NCBI RefSeq assembly: GCF_000725625.1
Contig: NZ_JOHS01000029.1
Location: forward strand, 1 to 64,000
From: Streptomyces sp. NRRL F-6676
Lineage (GTDB): Bacteria; Actinomycetota; Actinomycetes; Streptomycetales; Streptomycetaceae
Length of the DNA: 64,000 nt
Direction: 5' to 3'
The notes below the pieces were generated by a model that saw only the letters and a program-made list of their open reading frames with translations, did no database searches and was not told where the DNA came from. Made by a program: the position numbers and the translations under genes. How positions within the stretch are numbered: position 1 is the first letter of the stretch; each line of letters begins with the position of its first letter. Positions 26,116 to 33,514 of the stretch are shown here, piece by piece.

Positions 26116-26685
26116 TCAGCCGTCCGACGTCAGTGCCCTGCGGGCGGCCGTGAGGATCTCCTCCGAGAGCGGGGAGTCCTTGGTGGCGCGGGCCAGGGTC
26201 AGGGCGCCGATCATCGTGCACATGCGGACGAGGCCGTCCTCCTCGTCCGTGGCGAGCGCGTCGGCGAAGCCGCGGACGCCCTCCGCGTAGACACGGTGGG
26301 CCTCGCGGCTGTCGTCCGTGCGGGCCATGTCGGTGGCGAGGCCTGCGACGGGGCAGCCGTCCGCCGCGTTGTCGCGGTGGCGCACGGAGAGGTACGCGTC
26401 GATGAGGTCGCGTCGGGCGGACTCGTCCGGTCCCGGCCGAGTGGACTCGTCCACCGGCCCGCGCGCGTACGTCCGCGCCAGTTCCTCGAAGGCGAGCGTC
26501 GTGGCCTCGTCGACGAGCGCCTCCTTCGAGGCGAACTGCTTGTAGAAGCCGCCGTGGGTCAGACCGGCGGCCTTCATCAGGTCGGCGACGCTGACGTGGA
26601 CGCCCTGTTCGCGGAAGAGCCGGGAGGCGGTCTCCACGACCCGCTGCCGGTTCTCCCGCGCCTGCGCCTGTGATACGCGCCCCAT
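26116..26685 (-). CDS. TetR-family regulator, divergent to SDR
   Basis: A 189-aa repressor with HTH NRQRVVETASRLFREQGVHVSVADLMKAAGLTHGGFYKQFASKEALV; the HGGFYKQF variant places it near the NemR/AcrR-like group with DGCPVAGLATDMART in the ligand domain. It is divergent from a short-chain dehydrogenase, with a perfect palindrome in the gap, so it most likely represses that gene and itself. Confidence 0.9.
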   Translation of the reverse strand: MGRVSQAQARENRQRVVETASRLFREQGVHVSVADLMKAAGLTHGGFYKQFASKEALVDEATTLAFEELARTYARGPVDESTRPGPDESARRDLIDAYLSVRHRDNAADGCPVAGLATDMARTDDSREAHRVYAEGVRGFADALATDEEDGLVRMCTMIGALTLARATKDSPLSEEILTAARRALTSDG

Positions 26686-26730
26686 CGGCCACCTCCGCTT
26701 GGATGTCGGTTGCCATCTATTCTACGCTCG

Positions 26731-26756
26731 CGTTAGATTTCATTCGTAATCTAACG
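26731..26756. promoter_or_regulatory. TetR operator: 9-bp inverted repeat
   Basis: CGTTAGATT (26731-26739) and AATCTAACG (26748-26756) are exact reverse complements with an 8-nt spacer, in an AT-rich island. It is placed between the TetR start and the SDR start (26780), overlapping where both promoters must lie. Confidence 0.8.
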
Positions 26757-26779
26757 ATGATCGAGCACAGGGAGCGGAC

Positions 26780-27475
26780 ATGGAACTGAAGGACACGGTC
26801 GCCGTCGTCACCGGAGCCAACCGGGGGCTCGGCAGGCACCTGGCCACCCAGCTCGTGGCGCGCGGCGCCAAGGTCTACGCGGCCGCCCGCCGGCCCGAGA
26901 GCGTGGACGTGCCCGGGGCGGTCCCGCTCCGCCTGGACGTGACCGACGAGGAGTCGGTCCGGGCGGCGGCGCGCCTCGCCTCCGACGCGACACTGCTGGT
27001 CAACAACGCGGGCATCTCCACCGGCACGGCGCTGGTCGGCGGCGACCTGGACGCGGTGCACCTGGAGATGCGGACCAACTTCTTCGGCCCGCTCGCCGTG
27101 ACCCGCGCCTTCGCCCCGGTCATCGAGGGCAACGGCGGCGGTGCCGTCCTCAACGTCCTGTCGGTGCTGTCCTGGCTGCACCCCGCGCGCACCGGGGCCT
27201 ACGCGGCGGCCAAGGCGGCCGCGTGGGCGCTGACCGACGCCGTCCGCGAGGAGCTGGCGCCCCGGGGCATCGCCGTCTCGGCGCTGCACGTCGGGTACAT
27301 GGACACCGACATGGCCGACTTCGTGCCGGCCGACCAGAAGGTCGACCCCGCCGAGGTCGCCGCCCAGGCCCTGGACGGGGTCGAGCGGGGCCTGCCCGAG
27401 ATCCTCGCCGACGACGTCACCCGCCTCGTCAAGCAGGGCCTGGCGGCGGCACCGGCCGCACCGGCGGCGGCCTGA
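26780..27475 (+). CDS. Short-chain dehydrogenase/reductase (TetR-controlled)
   Basis: A 231-aa SDR: cofactor motif TGANRGLGRHLA, NNAG (LLVNNAGISTG), catalytic Ser in NVLSVLSWLHP, and YxxxK as GAYAAAKAAAWAL. It belongs to the short SDR6-like type with C-terminal VDPAEVAAQALDGVERGLPEILADD. The start ATG lies 23 bp after the TetR operator. Substrate unknown; TetR pairing suggests induction by a small electrophile or quinone. Confidence 0.9.
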   Translation: MELKDTVAVVTGANRGLGRHLATQLVARGAKVYAAARRPESVDVPGAVPLRLDVTDEESVRAAARLASDATLLVNNAGISTGTALVGGDLDAVHLEMRTNFFGPLAVTRAFAPVIEGNGGGAVLNVLSVLSWLHPARTGAYAAAKAAAWALTDAVREELAPRGIAVSALHVGYMDTDMADFVPADQKVDPAEVAAQALDGVERGLPEILADDVTRLVKQGLAAAPAAPAAA

Positions 27476-27556
27476 GCGCATACAGCCGGGAGGGCGCCGC
27501 CGGCACCGGCGGGCGGGTTCCAGCAGCCGCACCCGCTGGTCCCGGCCCCGGGGGTC

Positions 27557-28306
27557 TCACGGGGTGAGGCCGCTGCCTCCGCCGACGACGATGTTCTGCC
27601 CGGTGACGTAACCGGCGGCGTCGGAGACCAGGAAGGCGACCGTCTCGGCGACCTCGCGGGCGGTGCCGAACCGCCCGAAGGGAATCTGGGCGGCGGCGGC
27701 CTCGGTGATCTCCGCGAGCATCTCCGGCGGCATGCCGGACTTGGTCCAGATCGGCGTGTCGATGGCGCCGGGGCTCACGGCGTTGACGCGGATTCCCCGG
27801 GGCGCCAGCTCGACGGCCAGGGAGGGCACCATCGCCAGCAGCGCGCCCCGGCTGCCCGCGGTGACGCTGCCGCCCGCCATGCCGCGGGTCACGCCGATGC
27901 CCACGGTGAAGACGACCGAGGCGCCGTCGGCGAGCAGCGGATACGTCTTCTGGAGGGTGAAGAACTGTCCCTTCGCGTTGACCTGGAACACCTCGTCGAA
28001 GGTCGCCTCGTCGGCCTGCTCCAGGGGCACCGGGCGGGTGATGCCGGCGTTGAGGAAGAGAGCGTCGAGCGAGCCGAAGCGGGTGCGGACCTCCTCGGCG
28101 ACGCGGTCGGCGTCGGCCAGGGACCGCGCGTCCGCCCGGAGGACGACGATGTCGTCGGGGAGTTCCTTCCTGGCGGCGTCGAGGGTGTCGGGGTTCTGGC
28201 CCGTGACCATCACCCGGTATCCGCGCTCGTGCAGCAGTTCGGCCGTCGCCCTGCCGATGCCGCTGGTTCCGCCGGTGATCAGGGCGGTGGGGGTGGGGGT
28301 GGACAT
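27557..28306 (-). CDS. SDR-fold protein lacking the catalytic Ser/Tyr/Lys
   Basis: A 249-aa SDR with intact cofactor-binding motifs (TGGTSGIGRATAE, LFLNAG) and the family C-terminus (GYVTGQNIVVGGG). At the active site, where SDRs have S...YxxxK, it reads VFTVGIG then SVTAGSRGALLAM: aligned on the flanking PSLAVELAPRGIRVNAVSPG, Tyr is Thr and Lys is Arg, and the Ser is also missing. This was read directly from the DNA (27840-27875). It may be a non-canonical reductase or a cofactor-binding regulator. ATG 28306 follows GAAGGAGC. It follows an XRE/MmyB gene on the same strand. Confidence 0.85.
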   Translation of the reverse strand: MSTPTPTALITGGTSGIGRATAELLHERGYRVMVTGQNPDTLDAARKELPDDIVVLRADARSLADADRVAEEVRTRFGSLDALFLNAGITRPVPLEQADEATFDEVFQVNAKGQFFTLQKTYPLLADGASVVFTVGIGVTRGMAGGSVTAGSRGALLAMVPSLAVELAPRGIRVNAVSPGAIDTPIWTKSGMPPEMLAEITEAAAAQIPFGRFGTAREVAETVAFLVSDAAGYVTGQNIVVGGGSGLTP

Positions 28307-28452
28307 GAGGGTGCTCCTTCGACGCGACGGCAGGTGGGGGACGCGGCACCGGAGACCACCGGGCCGCTGCACCGTCCACCTTGCCCCCGTCCCTCACCCC
28401 GCGGCCAATAGACGTTCTTCATCGGCTGGTACGGATGGCGTATCGGCACAGG

Positions 28453-29373
28453 TCAGCGCGGTGTGCGGCCGGTCGTCCGTCCCGGGGAGGGCGTATTCGC
28501 CGCCTCCGCCGCCTCCGCCTCCGCCGTCGCCGCCAGGGAGGCGAGCAGGCGCAGCCCCTCCTCGGAGGGCGACCCCGGCTCGGCGGCGTAGATCGTGAGG
28601 GTGAGGCCGGGTTCGGCGGTCAGCTCCAGGCCCTCGTACGCGAGGGTGAGGTCGCCGACGGCCTGGTGGCGGAACCGTTTGGTGCCGGTGCCGTGCCGGC
28701 GGACGTCATGGGCGCCCCAGCGGGTGCGGAACTCCTCGCTGCGGGTGGACAGTTCGCCGATGAGGTCGTGCAGGTCCCTGTCGTGGGGGTCGCGCCCCGC
28801 CTCGGTGCGCAGGATGGCCACCGCGATGTCGGCGAACGGCTCCCAGTCGGGGTAGAACCGGCGGGAGGCGGGGTCGAGGAACTGGAAGCGGGCGAGGTTG
28901 CCCCGGTTGTCCGGGCAGGCGTGGACGTCGGCGTAGAACGCACGGGCGAGCGGGTTGGCGGCGACGATGTCCATGCGGCCGTTGCGCACGAACGCGGGCC
29001 CTGCGGTGATCGCGTCCAGCGTCCATTGCAGGCTGCGGTGCGGCGTCCACTGCCGGGCGGTACGGCGCCGGGGGCGGGTGAGCACGTCGGAGCCGTCGGC
29101 GGCCTGGGCCAGGCGGAGCAGGTGGGCGCGCTCGGCGTCGTCGAGCTGGAGCGCGCGGGCGACGGCCTCCAGGACGGCCGGGGAGACGCCGGCGAGGCTG
29201 CCGCGTTCGAGCTTCGCGTAGTACTCGACGCTCATGTCGGCCAGCGCCGCGACCTCGCTCCGGCGCAGGCCGGGCACGCGGCGCCGGGGGCCGGTGGGGA
29301 GTCCGGCCCGCTCGGGGGTGATCTTCGCTCGCCGCGAGGTGAGGAACTCGCGGACCTCGTCACGGTTGTCCAC
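28453..29373 (-). CDS. XRE-family regulator with MmyB-type ligand-binding domain
   Basis: A 306-aa regulator paralogous to the one at 19983: HTH RRRVPGLRRSEVAALADMSVEYYAKLERG, ligand domain FVRNGRMDIVAANPLARAFYADV, RFQFLDPASRRFYPDWEPFAD. Ala/Glu-rich low-complexity tail. It is divergent from a zinc alcohol dehydrogenase, and upstream of the atypical SDR on its own strand, so it could control both. A 15-bp palindrome sits 47 bp before its start. Confidence 0.88.
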   Translation of the reverse strand: MDNRDEVREFLTSRRAKITPERAGLPTGPRRRVPGLRRSEVAALADMSVEYYAKLERGSLAGVSPAVLEAVARALQLDDAERAHLLRLAQAADGSDVLTRPRRRTARQWTPHRSLQWTLDAITAGPAFVRNGRMDIVAANPLARAFYADVHACPDNRGNLARFQFLDPASRRFYPDWEPFADIAVAILRTEAGRDPHDRDLHDLIGELSTRSEEFRTRWGAHDVRRHGTGTKRFRHQAVGDLTLAYEGLELTAEPGLTLTIYAAEPGSPSEEGLRLLASLAATAEAEAAEAANTPSPGRTTGRTPR

Positions 29374-29419
29374 CCCTCGACCGTACGGCCCCGAGGCGGC
29401 CCGTGGACGGGCGGAGGGA

Positions 29420-29434
29420 TGTACCGCCGGTACA
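29420..29434. promoter_or_regulatory. Perfect palindrome TGTACCG-C-CGGTACA
   Basis: Seven-base arms around one central base, in the divergent gap between the XRE/MmyB regulator and the zinc alcohol dehydrogenase. The MmyB-type regulator is the probable ligand-dependent binder. Confidence 0.65.
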
Positions 29435-29536
29435 CCTCTTCTCCGTGACTCGTTGCACGGACGGAAATCGGGTTACCTGAACGAGGTGGCGCTTTTCGGC
29501 CATATCCCCCGACAACCGTAGGTAAGGACCCCCCTC

Positions 29537-30553
29537 ATGCGCGGAGCAGTGATCCATGCCCCCGGCGACGTGCGTTTCGAGACTCTCGACGAACCGAGGA
29601 TCCTGAAGCCGACCGACGCGATCATCCGTACGGCCGTGACCTGCGTCTGCGGCTCCGACCTGTGGCCGTGGCGCGGCCTGGACGCGACCGACGAGGCGCA
29701 TCCGATGGGCCACGAGTACGTCGGCTTCGTGGAGGAGACCGGGCCTGAGGTCACGGCGGTCCGGCCCGGCCAGTTCGTCGTCGGCTCGTTCGCCACGTCG
29801 GACAACACCTGTCCGCACTGCCGGGCCGGCTTCCAGTCGAACTGCGTGAACCGCGAGTTCATGAGCACCTGCCAGGCCGAATACGTACGCATCCCGAACG
29901 CGCAGGGCACCCTGGTCGCCACCGAGGAGGTGCCGGACGAGGAGTTCTGGCCGGGGCTCCTCGCCGTGTCCGACGTGATGGGCACGGGCTGGTGGGCGGC
30001 CGACGCGGCCCAGGTGACGCCGGGCTCGACGGCCGTGGTGGTCGGTGACGGGGCGGTCGGCCTGTGCGCGGTGATCGCGGCGAAGGAGCTGGGCGCGGAG
30101 CGGATCATCGCCATGTCGCGCCACGAGCCCCGGCAGCGGCTGGCCCGGGAGTTCGGCGCGACCGACATCGTCACCGAGCGCGGGGAGGAGGGCGTCGCCC
30201 GGATCAGGGAGCTGACCGGCGGCGTCGGCGCGGACGCGGTCCTGGAATGCGTCGGCACCGCCGAATCCATGCGGCAGGCGCTGCACTCGGCGCGGCCCGG
30301 CGGCGGCGTCGGCTTCGTCGGTGTTCCGCACGAGGTGGCGATCGACGGCCAGGAGCTGTTCTTCTCCCACGTCGGCCTGCGCGGCGGCCCCGCGCCCGTG
30401 CGCCGCTACCTGCCCGACCTGATCGACCGCGTCCTGACCCGGCGCATCGACCCGGGCAGGGTCTTCGACCTCACGCTCCCCCTGGAGGAGGTCGCCGAGG
30501 GGTACCGGGCGATGGACGAACGCCGCGCGATCAAGACGCTGCTGAAGCCCTGA
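29537..30553 (+). CDS. Zinc-dependent alcohol dehydrogenase (MDR family)
   Basis: A 338-aa medium-chain dehydrogenase. Catalytic zinc ligands: Cys in VTCVCGSDLWPWRG and GHE in PMGHEYVGFVEE. The structural-zinc loop reads DNTCPHCRAGFQSNC, with one Cys fewer than the usual four, a pattern of this subgroup. Cofactor motif VVVGDGAVGLCAV. Divergent from the XRE regulator, 120 bp upstream of a cupin gene on the same strand. Substrate unknown. Confidence 0.9.
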   Translation: MRGAVIHAPGDVRFETLDEPRILKPTDAIIRTAVTCVCGSDLWPWRGLDATDEAHPMGHEYVGFVEETGPEVTAVRPGQFVVGSFATSDNTCPHCRAGFQSNCVNREFMSTCQAEYVRIPNAQGTLVATEEVPDEEFWPGLLAVSDVMGTGWWAADAAQVTPGSTAVVVGDGAVGLCAVIAAKELGAERIIAMSRHEPRQRLAREFGATDIVTERGEEGVARIRELTGGVGADAVLECVGTAESMRQALHSARPGGGVGFVGVPHEVAIDGQELFFSHVGLRGGPAPVRRYLPDLIDRVLTRRIDPGRVFDLTLPLEEVAEGYRAMDERRAIKTLLKP

Positions 30554-30598
30554 CCGCGGCGCCCTCCCGAGTTCCGCCCCCCGCCCCCGCCCCCTTCT

Positions 30599-30655
30599 CC
30601 CTCCCTGAATTCCCTCCCGCCCTCCCTGAATCCGCTCCCCTCCCTGAATCCCGTC
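30599..30655. repeat. CCCTCCCTGAATCC direct repeats
   Basis: Three ~14-bp copies spaced about 20 bp apart fill the gap between the alcohol dehydrogenase and cupin genes, just upstream of the cupin ribosome site. Confidence 0.6.
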
Positions 30656-30672
30656 CCGCAAGAGAGATCACC

Positions 30673-31086
30673 GTGCAGATCACCCGTAGTTCGCTCCACA
30701 CCGTCAAGGGCCCGGCCGACTGGTTCACCGGGGACGTCTACATCGACCCCGTCGCCGCCGCGCCCGAGCCGTCCCGGCTCAGTGCCGCGCTGGTGCACTT
30801 CATGCCCGGCGCCCGCACCCACTGGCACCGCCACCCGCTGAGCCAGACCGTCTTCGTCACCGAGGGGATCGGCCTGTGCCAACGCCGGGGCGGCCCCATC
30901 GAGGTCATCCGCCCCGGTGACCGCGTCCTGTTCGAGGCGGACGAGGAGCACTGGCACGGCGCCGCGCCCCACCGGCTGATGGTCCACCTCGCGCTCAACG
31001 AGAGCGACACCGCCCACGACGTCGTCCACTGGCTGGACCCGGTCACGGACGAGGAGTACGCGGCGGCGCCGGAGGACCCGCGGTAG
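30673..31086 (+). CDS. Small cupin-domain protein
   Basis: A 137-aa single cupin beta-barrel. Metal-binding motif 1 is HWHRHPLSQTVFVTEG and motif 2 contains RPGDRVLFEADEEHWHGAAP; the three His and Glu are intact. It starts at GTG 30673 (QITRSSLHTVKGPADWFTGDVYIDP), a form common in streptomycete cupins resembling carboxymuconolactone-decarboxylase-associated or hydroxynitrile-lyase-like cupins. Function unknown; follows the alcohol dehydrogenase. The gap to 31271 is GC-rich with GTCGGCCGTGC duplications and no gene. Confidence 0.85.
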   Translation: MQITRSSLHTVKGPADWFTGDVYIDPVAAAPEPSRLSAALVHFMPGARTHWHRHPLSQTVFVTEGIGLCQRRGGPIEVIRPGDRVLFEADEEHWHGAAPHRLMVHLALNESDTAHDVVHWLDPVTDEEYAAAPEDPR

Positions 31087-31271
31087 GCGGAACCCGGCGG
31101 TCGCGGCCGGCGTCGTGTGCGCGGGTGTCGGCCGTGCGTCGGCCGTGCGTGCGCGTGGTGCCAGGGGGACGCGTGACGCCGCGGGGGTCCGCGGACGGCC
31201 GGCCGCGCGCCGCTCGCGCGCGTGCGCGCCCGCCGGCTCGTCCGTCCGTGCGGCCGTAGGGCCCTGGTGCC

Positions 31272-32198
31272 TCAGCCCCCGCCCACCAGCAGCTCCTTCG
31301 CGCAGGCGCGGAAGGCGCCGAGGAGCGGGTTGGCGTCCGCGCGGCGCGTCGCGACGACCACCTGGCAGGGCTCGACGTCCTCGACGGGCACGGTGGCCAG
31401 GTCGTCGCGGGCCGAGCAGCGGCGGTCGCCGGCCGGTACGAGGGCGACGGCGCGGCCGTCGGCGACGACTTCGAGCTTGTCCTCGAACGTGTCGACGAGC
31501 ATCGGCCCGATCGGCGCCCGGCTGCCGTCCGGGCGGGGATCGAGCCGCCAGAACCCGGTCCACTGCGCGACCATGCCGGCGCAGGCCACCAGGGGCTCGC
31601 CGGCGAACTCCGCCGACCTGACGCTCTCCTTGCCGGCCAGCCGGTGATCGGCCGGCACGAGGAGCGCCCGGGGCTCGTCGTAGAGGACCGTCACCTCCAG
31701 GTCGTCGGCCGGGACCGGCAGCGGTGTGCGCAGGACGAGCGCGTCGACCCGGCCGTCGAGGAGGGCGCCCGCCCCGTCCCAGTCGAGGTGCCGGGTGCGG
31801 ACGTGCGCGGTGGGGCGGCGGCGCCGCAACTCCCGTACGGCGGGGGTGACGACGAGGTCCTCGACGTACCCCACGGTGAGCACGTGCGGCGGGGCGGCGT
31901 CCCGGGCGGCGGTCACGGACCGCTCGGCGGCGTGCAGCAGCGTCTGCGCCTGCGGGAGGAAGGCCGCCCCCGCCGCGGTGAGCGCGCTGCCCTGGGTGGT
32001 GCGGTCGAGCAGCCGTACCCCGAGGGTGTCCTCCAGCCGTTTGATCTGACGGCTCAGGGAGGGCTGGGCGATGTGCAGCGCCTCGGCCGCACGGGCGAAG
32101 TTCAGATGCTCGGCGACGACCGCGAAGTACCGCACCAGCCTGAGATCGAGATCCGGTACGGGACGGGAGGCCGGGAGAGGGACGGTGTGGTCGGACAC
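31272..32198 (-). CDS. LysR-family transcriptional regulator
   Basis: A 308-aa regulator. The N-terminal winged HTH LDLRLVRYFAVVAEHLNFARAAEALHIAQPSLSRQIKRLEDTLGVRLLDRT is textbook LysR; the remainder is a two-lobed co-inducer domain (LTVGYVEDLVVTP, ALLVPADHRLAG). GTG 32198 after GCTGGGGA is preferred; ATG 32228 is an alternative. It is divergent from an SDR gene that it most likely controls. Confidence 0.9.
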   Translation of the reverse strand: MSDHTVPLPASRPVPDLDLRLVRYFAVVAEHLNFARAAEALHIAQPSLSRQIKRLEDTLGVRLLDRTTQGSALTAAGAAFLPQAQTLLHAAERSVTAARDAAPPHVLTVGYVEDLVVTPAVRELRRRRPTAHVRTRHLDWDGAGALLDGRVDALVLRTPLPVPADDLEVTVLYDEPRALLVPADHRLAGKESVRSAEFAGEPLVACAGMVAQWTGFWRLDPRPDGSRAPIGPMLVDTFEDKLEVVADGRAVALVPAGDRRCSARDDLATVPVEDVEPCQVVVATRRADANPLLGAFRACAKELLVGGG

Positions 32199-32373
32199 GT
32201 CCCCAGCGTAACCGCCCCCGACCGTCATACCGATGGGGCATGACGGGGTGCGGAACGGGTCTTGGACGCCCCCGGCCGGACGGCTGTTGACTCGAAGGTG
32301 CCCGAGCCGGTGACGGCCGCCGGGCACTCTCCGGATTTCCCCCTTCCCCTTCCACAGATGAGGTGTGTTCGCC

Positions 32374-33117
32374 ATGGGTTCGTACGAGGGCAGGAAGACA
32401 GTGATCGTCGGGGGCAGCAGCGGGTTCGGCCTGGCCACCGCGGAGCTGCTCGTGGGCCAGGGCGCCCAGGTGCTGATCACCGGACGCGATCAGGCCAGGC
32501 TCGACGCCGCCCACGACCGGCTCGGCGGGAAAGTGGTCGCGGTCCGCAGCGACGCCGCCTCGCTGCCCGGGATCGACGCGCTGGCCGACCGTGTGAAGGC
32601 CGAGTTCGGCACGGTCGACGCCCTGTTCGTCTACGCCGGGGTCAACGGCTTCGCCCCGTTCGAGGAGACGAGCGAGGAGCTCTTCGACGAGCTCATGACC
32701 ATCAACGCCAAGGGCCCCTACTTCACCGTGCAGAAGCTCCTCCCGCTGCTGGCCGAGGGCAGCGGCGTGGTGCTCACCACCTCGGTGGCCAATGTGCTGG
32801 GCCTGCCCACGCTGAGCGCGTACGCGGCCGGGAAGGCGGCGCTGCGTTCGATGACCCGCGGCCTGGCCCGCGAGCTGCTTCCCCGCCGGATCCGGGTCAA
32901 CGCGGTCAGCCCGGGGCCGATCGACTCCGGGATCCTGGAGAAGTCGATGCCCAGGGAGGCCGCGGAGGAGACCAAGGCGCAGATGGCCGCCGCCAATCCC
33001 ATGGGGCGCATGGGGACGCCGGACGAGGTCGCCAGGGCGGCGGCGTTCCTCGCCTTCGAGGCGACGTACACCACCGGCGCGGAACTCACCGTGGACGGAG
33101 GCGGCACGCAGATCTGA
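32374..33117 (+). CDS. Short-chain dehydrogenase/reductase (LysR-associated)
   Basis: A 247-aa SDR: cofactor motif VGGSSGFGLATAE, FVYAGVNG in place of NNAG, catalytic Ser in VVLTTSVANVLG and YAAGK, C-terminal YTTGAELTVDGGG. ATG 32374 follows GATGAGG; GTG 32365 would add three residues. Comparison with the gene at 27557 shows what an intact active site looks like here. Substrate unknown. Confidence 0.9.
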   Translation: MGSYEGRKTVIVGGSSGFGLATAELLVGQGAQVLITGRDQARLDAAHDRLGGKVVAVRSDAASLPGIDALADRVKAEFGTVDALFVYAGVNGFAPFEETSEELFDELMTINAKGPYFTVQKLLPLLAEGSGVVLTTSVANVLGLPTLSAYAAGKAALRSMTRGLARELLPRRIRVNAVSPGPIDSGILEKSMPREAAEETKAQMAAANPMGRMGTPDEVARAAAFLAFEATYTTGAELTVDGGGTQI

Positions 33118-33514
33118 CAGGTAATCCTGTCTCAAAGCCGCTCACGAATTGCACACATCCCCTCTACACAACGGCCCCGATGGTCTAGATTGACCGTGCC
33201 TCGGACCTTCGGGTGCGAGGCAAACGGCAATGATCTTCAGGGGATGATCAATTACCGGTGATCCATTGTGGAGTTCCCCGTGTTCCACGGGCGTTCTCCG
33301 GATGTTCCACGGGTATGGATCAGCATTGCGCACACTCGGGAAAGTGGCGGGGATGTCGTGCGCGGGAGGCGGGGGCCTGCCGCGGGGAGGAACGGCGCGA
33401 CACGGGGGGCGGTGCCCCCCATGAAGGGGAGGGACTGCGAGGGGCGGGGGCCTCTCGCGGTGAGCACAGTGGTGGGCGGGGCACGCCGAACCACTGGTGA
33501 CCTGGGGGGTTTCT
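33118..33514 (+). promoter_or_regulatory. Long leader/promoter region of the polysaccharide locus
   Basis: No supported gene in ~400 bp; short frames here lack family features. The region is less GC-rich than its surroundings. It contains a hairpin at 33198-33221 (GCCTCG/CGAGGC stem continued by ACC/GGT, closed by a TTCG loop) that could end the SDR transcript or form part of a leader RNA. It also has two copies of TGTTCCACGGG at 33281-33291 and 33303-33313, 22 bp apart, which look like a direct-repeat operator. A TAGATT hexamer at 33186 is the only -10-like word noted. Confidence 0.5.

Noticed and set aside
33258..33500. Small 80-codon frame in the leader of the polysaccharide locus
   Set aside because: No ribosome site, skewed composition and overlap with the start region of the first gene; treated as non-coding.
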